Shown here one piece after another: positions 7,548 to 14,800 of a DNA stretch of 64,000 nt. Positions within the stretch are counted from its first letter, which is position 1, and each line of letters begins with the position of its first letter. The notes under the pieces are model-generated. The model worked only from the letters and a program-made list of their open reading frames with translations. It did no database searches and was not told where the DNA came from. The translations under genes and the position numbers were made by a program. Origin of the DNA: CALKWS01 sp035302405 (GTDB lineage: Bacteria; Actinomycetota; Actinomycetes; Actinomycetales; Beutenbergiaceae); contig DATGSR010000064.1 of the NCBI GenBank assembly GCA_035302405.1, positions 89,826 through 153,825 on the forward strand. Direction: 5' to 3'.

Positions 7548-8758
7548 CGCAGGGTCTCCGAAATAGTCTGCATGTAGGCCTCGAGGTTCCGCCGCAACTC
7601 CGGCAGCGAGTCTCCACCGAACTTCTCCGTCAACGCCTCGGCCAGCACCAGGGCCACCATCGCTTCGGCGATCACGGCCGCGGGCGCGGCGGCGCACACG
7701 TCGCTGCGCTGGTGGATGGCTTTGGCCGCTTCGCCGGTGGTGGTGTCGATCGTGTCCAACGGGCGGGGCACGGTGGAGATCGGTTTCAACGCGGCGCGCA
7801 CCCGGATTACTTCCCCGTTACTCATCCCCCCTTCGATCCCGCCGGCGCGGTTGGTGCGGCGGCGCACCTGTCCCTCACGGTGGTGGATCTCGTCGTGTGC
7901 GAAGGAGCCCCGGCGCCGGGCGGTGTCGAACCCGTCGCCGATCTCCACGCCTTTGATCGCCTGGATCCCCATCAGCCCCGCCGCCAGCCGCGCATCGAGT
8001 TTGCGATCGCCGTGTACGTAGCTGCCCAGCCCCGGCGGGGCCCCGTACGCAAGGACCTCGACCACGCCGCCCAGTGTGTCGCCGTCCTTCTTCGCCGCGT
8101 CGATCTCGGCGACCATCCGCGCCGAGGTGTCCGGATCGAAACAACGGATCGGATCCTCATCAAGCGCGGCTACATCAGCGGGAGTGGGCAGGGCGGCGTC
8201 TGCCGGCGCGGCCACCTCGCCTACGGCTACCACGTGGGAGACGAATTCGATTCCGGCGGCTTGCTGGAGCAGCCCGGCCGCGACCGTGCCCAGGGCCACC
8301 CGGGTGGCGGTCTCCCGTGCGGAGGCTCGTTCCAGCACCGGGCGGGCCTCATCGAAGCCGTACTTGATCATTCCGGTCAGGTCAGCGTGGCCCGGCCGGG
8401 GGCGAGTAAGTGGCTTGTTGCGTGCCACCTCGCGCGTGTCACCGGTGCCCGCGTCGATCTGCAGCAGAGCAGGGTCCACCGGGTCGGCGGCCATCACGTG
8501 TTCCCACTTGGGCCACTCGCTGTTGGCGATCTCGATCGCGATCGGCCCGCCCTGCGTGCGGCCGTGGCGCACGCCCCCGAGGAGCCGCACCTTGTCCTGT
8601 TCGAATGACATCCGCGCACCGCGTCCGTAACCCTTGCGGCGCCGGGCGAGGCGGTCGGCGATCATCGCAGTGGTGATCTCCACACCGGCGGGGACTCCCT
8701 CGATCACCCCGACCAGTGCGGGCCCGTGGGATTCCCCTGCTGTTAACCATCTGAGCAT
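7544..8758 (-). CDS. aroC: Chorismate synthase
   Basis: Removes phosphate from EPSP to make chorismate, needing reduced FMN. 404 residues, normal for Actinobacteria. The N-terminal TAGESHGPAL with the catalytic histidine is present, as are RPGHADL, SARETA, and the C-terminal GGMSNGE/VRAALKPIST segment. First gene of the aroC-aroK-aroB-aroQ run. The ATG at 8756-8758 is preceded by a G-rich stretch rather than a classical ribosome site. Confidence 0.97.
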   Translation of the reverse strand: MLRWLTAGESHGPALVGVIEGVPAGVEITTAMIADRLARRRKGYGRGARMSFEQDKVRLLGGVRHGRTQGGPIAIEIANSEWPKWEHVMAADPVDPALLQIDAGTGDTREVARNKPLTRPRPGHADLTGMIKYGFDEARPVLERASARETATRVALGTVAAGLLQQAAGIEFVSHVVAVGEVAAPADAALPTPADVAALDEDPIRCFDPDTSARMVAEIDAAKKDGDTLGGVVEVLAYGAPPGLGSYVHGDRKLDARLAAGLMGIQAIKGVEIGDGFDTARRRGSFAHDEIHHREGQVRRRTNRAGGIEGGMSNGEVIRVRAALKPISTVPRPLDTIDTTTGEAAKAIHQRSDVCAAAPAAVIAEAMVALVLAEALTEKFGGDSLPELRRNLEAYMQTISETLR

Positions 8759-8840
8759 CCCCCCATCTTTCCACGGCTAAGGACGTTGCCAGCATCAGCC
8801 GCCGCCGTGCACCGGAAGCACAGTCGCAGGTCTCGCCACC

Positions 8841-8926
8841 CGCAGTGCCGACGGCGGAGTGGCCGGCAGTGCCGATCGCGGACCACGCACTCGCAGTGCC
8901 GACGGCGGAGTAGCCGGCAGTGCCGA
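8841..8926. repeat. 35-bp direct repeat, two copies, in the aroC/DUF294 gap
   Basis: Copies at 8841-8875 and 8892-8926 begin CGCAGTGCCGACGGCGGAGT and differ at one base (g/a at the 21st position). Each copy also holds the submotif GCAGTGCCGA twice. The repeat sits between the divergent aroC and DUF294 genes; the remainder of the 8759-8969 gap shows no gene. Confidence 0.85.
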
Positions 8927-8969
8927 CAGTTGCCGCAGCCCGTGGCGGTCGCTGCAGTAGCGCGTTCTC

Positions 8970-10871
8970 ATGCGCAGGGACGTATGGATGCGGTTGGATC
9001 AGATGATGGACGCCGACTTGGCCGAGATCCGGGACTTCTTGGCCGCACACGAACCGTATGGTGATCTACCCGCTGAACTTCTCGATTCCATTCCGGCCTC
9101 CTTGCACATCGCATACTTTCGCCGCGGTGCCGTGGTGATCGAGTTGGGCGCCCGGAATGAGTACGTGCATATCCTGCGTTCGGGCGCGGTGGACATCCTC
9201 GATTCCATGGGCGGGCTGGCAGACCGGGACTCCGCCGGGGACTCCTTCGGGTTGTCCTCGGTGCTCACCGCCGGCCCCTCGTTGTACCGGGTCGTGGCCC
9301 ACGAGGACAGCCTGTGCTACTTGATGCCCGCGGAGAAATTCAGGGATCTGCTGGCCCGGTCCGAGACTTTCGCGCGGCACTTCATGCGGCAACAGGTGGG
9401 CCGGTTGCGGGACGCGGTGGCACCCGTTCGAATTTCCGACTCCGGGTCGGCGCTGCTGCGCACCCAGTTGAAGGACATCCTGCGTCGTGACCCCATCACC
9501 GCCCCACCGCATCTGCCCGTAGGTGAAGCCGCCCGGCTCATGGCTGCCGAGCACGTGTCCGCGCTGCTGGTCACTGAGGGATCGCGCCTAGCGGGCATCT
9601 TCACGGACCGGGATATTCGCGCGCGAGTGGTGGCCCAAGACCTGAGTCCGATGACGCCGGTGGGCGAGGTGATGACGCCGGACCCGGTCACGATCCCGGC
9701 GGATCGACTCACGATGGAAGCACTCGCGGAACTCACCCATCACGGTGTGAACCACGTGCCGGTGATGCAAGGCCGGCGGGTCATCGGGGTGGTCACCGCC
9801 GGGGACCTGATGCGCCTTGCCCGGGATAATCCCACGTTGCTGCTCACCGAGCTCGCCGAGCAGTCCAGCGTCCGCGCGCTGCAGGCGGTGGTCAGCCGTA
9901 TTCCCCAGGTGGTGAGTTCGTCGGCGGGCGCGCACGCCGCACCGGGAGACGTCGCACGCTTCGTTACTGCGGTGGCAGACGGCGCGACCAGGCGGATGTT
10001 GAACTTCGCCGAGGAAGAACTGGGGGCCCCGCCGATGCGGTACTGCTGGGTGGCCCTGGGATCACAGGGGCGCCAAGAGACGGCGTTGCACTCCGACCAG
10101 GACAACGCACTGATCCTGGCCCGAGTTCCCTCGGCGGAAGAATCCGCATACTTCACCGCCTTGGCGCAATACGTGGTGGACGGTCTGGCCCAGATCGGCT
10201 ACCCCCGGTGCCCCGGGGACGTGATGGCCACCAACCCGCGGTGGCGGGTGCCGGTAGAGGTGTGGCGCGGATACATGAGCTCTTGGATCCGCGATCCGGA
10301 ACCGGAAGCCGTGCTCCACGCGCAGATCTTCTTCGATATGCGTCCGGTGTTCGGCGACCGGTCCCTGTTCGAGCGCGTTCGGCAGGTGGTCATGGACGAA
10401 GCACCGCATTCGCGCCGGTTCCTTGCCCATCTGGCCCAGGCTGCTGAACTGGCCAAGCCGCCGTTGGGTTTCTTCCGTGACTTCGTGTTGGACGGTTCGG
10501 GCCGGGAGCGGCGAACACTGGACATCAAGTCCGGTGGCCTGGCCCCGATCTCCCAGATCGCGCGGCTATCGGCGTTGGCGCTGGGGAACGCCACCTTGGG
10601 GACGGTGGAAAGGTTGCGCTCAGCGAGCGGCACTCGGGTGTTGTCGGCCAACCACGGCGCCGACCTGATCGACGCTTATGACTTCCTCACCGGGCTGCGC
10701 ACCCGGCACCAGGTACATCGTCACGAAGAGGGTGAGCCGTTGGACAACCGGGTTCCGCCGGCGTCGCTGTCCCCGTTCGAGCGCCGCCATCTGAAGAACG
10801 CGTTCGCAGTAGTGCGGCGCACTCAATCCACGCTGCCTTATGTCTACCGCACCGAAGTGGTGGGCAGATGA
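8970..10871 (+). CDS. cNMP-binding / CBS pair / DUF294 nucleotidyltransferase protein
   Basis: 633 residues with three modules. A cyclic-nucleotide-binding-like domain covers about 35-150 and two CBS domains about 175-290 (GIFTDRDIR, GVVTAGDL). A DUF294 region resembling the GlnD nucleotidyltransferase fold covers about 320-630, with GSQGRQE at 364-370 and the metal-binding DQD in SDQDNA at 375-380. The catalytic-type residues are therefore present. The combination suggests a nucleotide-sensing signalling enzyme, but substrate and target are unknown. It overlaps the exonuclease gene by 4 nt. The exact start is uncertain; ATGs at 8988 and 9006 are alternatives and no strong ribosome site is seen. 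Confidence 0.88.
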   Translation: MRRDVWMRLDQMMDADLAEIRDFLAAHEPYGDLPAELLDSIPASLHIAYFRRGAVVIELGARNEYVHILRSGAVDILDSMGGLADRDSAGDSFGLSSVLTAGPSLYRVVAHEDSLCYLMPAEKFRDLLARSETFARHFMRQQVGRLRDAVAPVRISDSGSALLRTQLKDILRRDPITAPPHLPVGEAARLMAAEHVSALLVTEGSRLAGIFTDRDIRARVVAQDLSPMTPVGEVMTPDPVTIPADRLTMEALAELTHHGVNHVPVMQGRRVIGVVTAGDLMRLARDNPTLLLTELAEQSSVRALQAVVSRIPQVVSSSAGAHAAPGDVARFVTAVADGATRRMLNFAEEELGAPPMRYCWVALGSQGRQETALHSDQDNALILARVPSAEESAYFTALAQYVVDGLAQIGYPRCPGDVMATNPRWRVPVEVWRGYMSSWIRDPEPEAVLHAQIFFDMRPVFGDRSLFERVRQVVMDEAPHSRRFLAHLAQAAELAKPPLGFFRDFVLDGSGRERRTLDIKSGGLAPISQIARLSALALGNATLGTVERLRSASGTRVLSANHGADLIDAYDFLTGLRTRHQVHRHEEGEPLDNRVPPASLSPFERRHLKNAFAVVRRTQSTLPYVYRTEVVGR

Positions 10872-11548
10872 AATGGATCTCGCGGCTACGCCGTCGCCGG
10901 GCAACTGCCGCCTCGGCGGCGTCGGGAGCGCTCAGGCAGTACTATCGCGCGCCCGTGCCCGCTGACGGCACGCCGGTGCAGGACCTGGCGGTATTGGCCC
11001 TGGATGTGGAGTGCACGAGCCTGGACCTGAAGAGGGCGGAAATCCTCAGTGTGGGTCACGTGCCGATCGACGGGTTGCGGATCCGCCTGGGTGAGGCCCG
11101 CCACACCGTGGTTCGCACCGAGGCCGAGGCCGCTGCGAACGTCACGGTGCATGGGCTGACCGATGATGTCATCGCGGCAGGAGTTCCTCTCGAGGCCGCA
11201 GTGGAGCAGGTGCTGCGCTCGTGCGCCGGGCGGGTGTTGCTGGCCCACTACGCCCGGATCGAGACGACGTTGCTCTCTCGGGCATGCGTCGACCTCTTCG
11301 GCGCGCCCTGGCACCCGCCGGTCATCGACACCATGGCCCTGGAACGCATGCTGCTCGGGCGGGTGCCGAGGCACCCGGACCAGGACGGTCTGGACCTGGC
11401 CTCCGCCCGAGACCGGCGCGGCCTGCCCCGTTACGGCATGCATCATGCCCTCACCGATGCCATCGCGTGCGCGGAGTTGTTCCTCGCCCAGATCAGCCAA
11501 TGGCCCGACGGAAAAGGCCCGACCCTTGGCCAGTTGCGCAAGAGGTGA
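10868..11548 (+). CDS. DEDDh-family 3'-5' exonuclease (DnaQ-like)
   Basis: 226 residues resembling the DNA polymerase III epsilon exonuclease fold. Motif I is LDVECT with D46 and E48; motif III is HHALTD with H193 and D197. Motif II reads AHYARIE, with E132 where DnaQ has aspartate. The subfamily that sits beside DUF294 genes appears to share this glutamate, as far as I recall. Translation is coupled to the DUF294 gene (ATGA). The basic, disordered N terminus (1-30) precedes the domain. It is not the replicative epsilon subunit by context; its substrate is unknown. Confidence 0.88.
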   Translation: MKWISRLRRRRATAASAASGALRQYYRAPVPADGTPVQDLAVLALDVECTSLDLKRAEILSVGHVPIDGLRIRLGEARHTVVRTEAEAAANVTVHGLTDDVIAAGVPLEAAVEQVLRSCAGRVLLAHYARIETTLLSRACVDLFGAPWHPPVIDTMALERMLLGRVPRHPDQDGLDLASARDRRGLPRYGMHHALTDAIACAELFLAQISQWPDGKGPTLGQLRKR

Positions 11549-11607
11549 CCGCCCGCCGGTGAAGATGGCCAGACCCCGAGGTGGACGGCCACCGGGACAG
11601 ACACGCC

Positions 11608-12252
11608 CTAGACGCCGAAAACCGCCGTTCCCCACACCAGCCCAACCACCGCGCCCGCGATCATCCACGGCCCGAACGCGAGGTGCGTCTTGCGGTCGGC
11701 CTTGGCGATGACCAGCAGCACCAACGCCGCCGCGCCCCCGAGCACGAACGCCGCAATCGTGCCGGTGAGCACCTCTTCCCAGCCGTACCAACCCAGCACC
11801 ACTCCGAGCAGCCCTGCCAGTTTCACATCGCCCATGCCCAACCCGGAGGGCGAGATCAACGCCAGGATGAGGTATCCGCCGGCCAGCGCGGCGCCAGCCA
11901 GCACCGACCGACCCAAGTCCGCGTAGGCATCGTCGAGCACCGCTTGGACCGCCCATGCGCCCACCACGATCGGATATGCCGGGGCCACTAACGCGGTAGG
12001 CAACCGGTGCACCGCCAGGTCGACCGTAACGAGCAGCGCGCACACCAGTGCCATGAACGCGAGCACTACTAGTTCGACCACGCCCTGTGCCCACATAGCC
12101 GCACCGGCCCCGCCCAGGGCGGCCAGGAGGGGATGCAAGCCGCTGGTGGTCAGCGCCGTCTCCTTACGCGCGAGGCTGACCAGCCACGGCGTCAGCAGCA
12201 CTGCCGCCAGCCCGCAGATGGCGGCCACCCCCACAATCACCACCGGCGACAT
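11608..12252 (-). CDS. Type IV prepilin peptidase-like membrane protease (A24)
   Basis: Aspartyl membrane protease that would cleave prepilin-like leaders. 214 residues, with about six or seven membrane segments. The two catalytic aspartates are visible in TVDLAVHRLP (about residue 82) and in the GxGD motif GLGMGDVKL (about 140). The N-terminal zinc/methylase domain of long prepilin peptidases is absent, as in short actinobacterial forms. The ATG shares one base with the aroE stop (TGATG). No pilin or Tad genes occur in the window, so its substrates lie elsewhere. Confidence 0.88.
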   Translation of the reverse strand: MSPVVIVGVAAICGLAAVLLTPWLVSLARKETALTTSGLHPLLAALGGAGAAMWAQGVVELVVLAFMALVCALLVTVDLAVHRLPTALVAPAYPIVVGAWAVQAVLDDAYADLGRSVLAGAALAGGYLILALISPSGLGMGDVKLAGLLGVVLGWYGWEEVLTGTIAAFVLGGAAALVLLVIAKADRKTHLAFGPWMIAGAVVGLVWGTAVFGV

Positions 12253-13100
12253 CAGCCCTCCAGACACGCGTGCAGCGCCGCACGCATCGCCTCCACCGGG
12301 GCGGTTCGCCCGGTCATCAGCCGCACCTGCTCCACACCCTGGTGCAGCAACATCAGGTGGCCGCCGGCGACCGGCGCGCCCCGGGAGGCCCACGCCCGCC
12401 CGAGAGGAGTGGGCCAGCCGTCGTAGACCACATCCAGTAACACCTGGCCGGCTTCCAGGTCGGCGCGCTCCACCACCTCCACCAAGGTATCCGCGGCACC
12501 CTTGGGGGCGGTACTGACCACCGCCTGGGCGCTGATCAGTGCTTCATCCGCGGCCGCGCTGCCCCACGTGAGCAGCCGTGGTGACAGACCCATCCGCGCC
12601 GAGGCGCGGATCACCGGCCCGGCCCGTCCGGGTGAGCGGACCACGATAACGGGATCGGTAATACCCAGTTGCCCCAGCGCCGCCAACGCGGCACTGGCCG
12701 TGGCCCCTCCCCCAAGGATCACCCCGGACCTCGGCTGCCAATCAGGCGGGGCCACCTCCTGCAACGCCGTCACCGCGCCGTAGACGTCGGTATTGGTTCC
12801 CACGCGCACTCCCCCGCCGGGAAACAGGACCGTGTTGACCGAACCGACGACCTCCGCCAGTGGCTCCACGTGGTCGACGCTGCGCAGCGCAACCTGTTTC
12901 AGCGGCATCGTGACCGACAGGCCGGCCCAACTCTCGTCGAGTCCGGCCAGGAAGCCGGCGAAGCCCGCTTCGTCCACCTCGTGGCGTTCGTAGGTCCAGT
13001 TCTCCAAATCCAACGCGTGATAGGCCGCGCGGTGCAACTGCGGCGAGAGGGAATGCGATACCGGCTGGCCGAGCACCGCTGCACGACGAGGTTGGGACAT
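12252..13100 (-). CDS. aroE: Shikimate dehydrogenase
   Basis: NADPH-dependent reduction of 3-dehydroshikimate to shikimate. 282 residues. GQPVSHSLSP binds substrate near the N terminus, SVTMPLK carries the catalytic lysine (about 68), and GTNTDVYG the catalytic aspartate (about 104). GGGATASAALAAL is the nucleotide-binding loop. The gene lies 12 nt after mltG, in the operon alaS-ruvX-mltG-aroE-prepilin peptidase and separate from the aroCKBQ run. Confidence 0.95.
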   Translation of the reverse strand: MSQPRRAAVLGQPVSHSLSPQLHRAAYHALDLENWTYERHEVDEAGFAGFLAGLDESWAGLSVTMPLKQVALRSVDHVEPLAEVVGSVNTVLFPGGGVRVGTNTDVYGAVTALQEVAPPDWQPRSGVILGGGATASAALAALGQLGITDPVIVVRSPGRAGPVIRASARMGLSPRLLTWGSAAADEALISAQAVVSTAPKGAADTLVEVVERADLEAGQVLLDVVYDGWPTPLGRAWASRGAPVAGGHLMLLHQGVEQVRLMTGRTAPVEAMRAALHACLEG

Positions 13101-13112
13101 CGATGATTCTTC

Positions 13113-14288
13113 CTACTCCTCGTCGCCTTCAGCGTCGTTCTGCTGGGCCAACCAATCGCGATACTCCTGTTGATTCTGCCGGTGCTCATCCAGGTCGTCG
13201 GTGAACCGGGTCTCCCCGGTGTCCGGATTGACGGTCACGAAGTAGCACCAGTCCCCTTCCGGTGGATCAGCAACCGCGTCCATCGCCGGTTGCCCCGGTG
13301 ACCCGATCGGCGTGGGCGGCAGGCCGGGCACGCGGCGGGTGTTGTACGGGTGGTCCTGCTGCCACTCATCCCGGGTGATCTCATAAGCCGGTTTGTTCAG
13401 GCCGTAGGCGTAGGTGGTGTCCATGCCGATGGTCCCGTCACCGGAGCAGCCCTCCAGTCTGTTCTCCACCACGCGCGCCACCTGCCCCCAGTGCTCGGGG
13501 TTGTTGACCTCCAGTTCCAGGATGGAGGCGATGGTGAGGGTCTCGTGCCATTCCTCCTCGGGGATCTCCCGGTCCTGCAGCATCTGCACGGTTTGGTCCA
13601 CCATGTCCTGCAGCAGGTCCTGTGGGTCGGTGTCGGGCTCCACGGTGTAAGTGGACGCGAACAGCCAACCTTCGATCTCCCCCTCGGCCTGTTCGGGCAG
13701 ATACTCCTCGGCCACCTGCGCGGCGGCCTCCTCCACCTCTTCCACGGGCACGTCCAGCCGCACCGAGATCCGTTCATAGACCTGGGTCGCGCGCCAGCCC
13801 TCGGGGATGGTCACGGTGAGATCCGAGCGGCTGGCCGGATCCAGCAGCGCCTGCACCGCATCGATGGCGGCCATTTCCTGGCGCAGGCTGTAGCGGCCCG
13901 CCTGGATCTGCGTCGCATTGGGGTTGTTGGCGTAGGCCTCGGTGAACGCGCCCACGGTGGCAACCACATCGGCCTCCGCCAAGGTGTGGCCGATGTCGGT
14001 CCCGCTGTCCCCGGGGTTGACGACCACTTCGACCTCACCGGTGCCTGGACCGGGATAGTCGGTGACCGTGGTGTCGGGACTGCCTTCCCACAACGGTCGA
14101 ATAAGTACGAACGCACCACCCAGCAGCAAGGCGATGGCCACCACCATCACCAGGAAGGTGATGAAGTTTCGCCTGCGTTGGGCCCGTCGCCGTCGGGCCT
14201 CCCGCCGGGCCGCGCGCCTGTTGCCGGCGATCGTCGCGGTCGGGGCGGCCTCGTCGGTTCCGAACTGCTCGTCGAACAGGTCTGTCAC
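13113..14288 (-). CDS. mltG: Endolytic murein transglycosylase MltG
   Basis: Cuts nascent peptidoglycan glycan strands at the membrane. 391 residues: a basic cytoplasmic N terminus (about 20-37), one membrane segment at about 40-62, a LysM-like region, then the YceG catalytic domain. The conserved catalytic glutamate is in the ASILELEVN segment, corresponding to the ASxxEKE motif of the family. The start is GTG 14286-14288 with a strong GGAGGAG about 8 nt upstream, overlapping the ruvX stop by 4 nt. Confidence 0.94.
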   Translation of the reverse strand: MTDLFDEQFGTDEAAPTATIAGNRRAARREARRRRAQRRRNFITFLVMVVAIALLLGGAFVLIRPLWEGSPDTTVTDYPGPGTGEVEVVVNPGDSGTDIGHTLAEADVVATVGAFTEAYANNPNATQIQAGRYSLRQEMAAIDAVQALLDPASRSDLTVTIPEGWRATQVYERISVRLDVPVEEVEEAAAQVAEEYLPEQAEGEIEGWLFASTYTVEPDTDPQDLLQDMVDQTVQMLQDREIPEEEWHETLTIASILELEVNNPEHWGQVARVVENRLEGCSGDGTIGMDTTYAYGLNKPAYEITRDEWQQDHPYNTRRVPGLPPTPIGSPGQPAMDAVADPPEGDWCYFVTVNPDTGETRFTDDLDEHRQNQQEYRDWLAQQNDAEGDEE

Positions 14289-14800
14289 GTCCCGCTCTCC
14301 TCCGCCGCTGCCCCCTGGTCCACCCTAACTACCTCTCCAGGTGCATGCCCGCTGCGTTCCCCGTCGAGGGCCGCCTGCAGGATCACGGTGGCGGCTACCT
14401 GGTCCACCACCTGCCGGTGGGAGCGACCCGGGCGTCCGGCGCGGTGTAACTGGGAGTGGGCACTGACCGTGCTGAGGCGTTCGTCCACGAGCCTCACCGG
14501 CACCGGGTCCACCGTCCGCGCCAGTCGCTCGGCGTAGGAGCGCACGCCCCGGCTGGCGGGACTTTCCGTTCCGGACATGTGCAGCGGCAGTCCGACGACC
14601 ACCTCGATCGCCCCGGTTTGGCGAACCAACTGTGCGATCTGTGCCACCCCATCCGCGGACCTGCTGCGCCGGATGGTGCTGTGCGGGGTGGCCAACATCC
14701 CCTCGGGGTCGCTGGTTGCTAGGCCTACGCGCACCTGGCCCGCGTCGACGCCGATCCGCACGCCGCGGCGCATCGGCACGGGCTCGTCCTCATCGGGCAT
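14285..14800 (-). CDS. ruvX: RuvX/YqgF RNase H-fold nuclease
   Basis: Putative Holliday-junction resolvase / 16S rRNA maturation nuclease. 171 residues. GVDAGQVRVGLA holds the first acidic residue, VVGLPLHMSG the central block and LVDERLST the later acidic pair. The ATG at 14798-14800 lies 11 nt inside the end of alaS; an ATG at 14771-14773 is an alternative that would remove the overlap and better match the usual N terminus. It sits between alaS and mltG as in most Actinobacteria. Confidence 0.92.
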   Translation of the reverse strand: MPDEDEPVPMRRGVRIGVDAGQVRVGLATSDPEGMLATPHSTIRRSRSADGVAQIAQLVRQTGAIEVVVGLPLHMSGTESPASRGVRSYAERLARTVDPVPVRLVDERLSTVSAHSQLHRAGRPGRSHRQVVDQVAATVILQAALDGERSGHAPGEVVRVDQGAAAEESGT

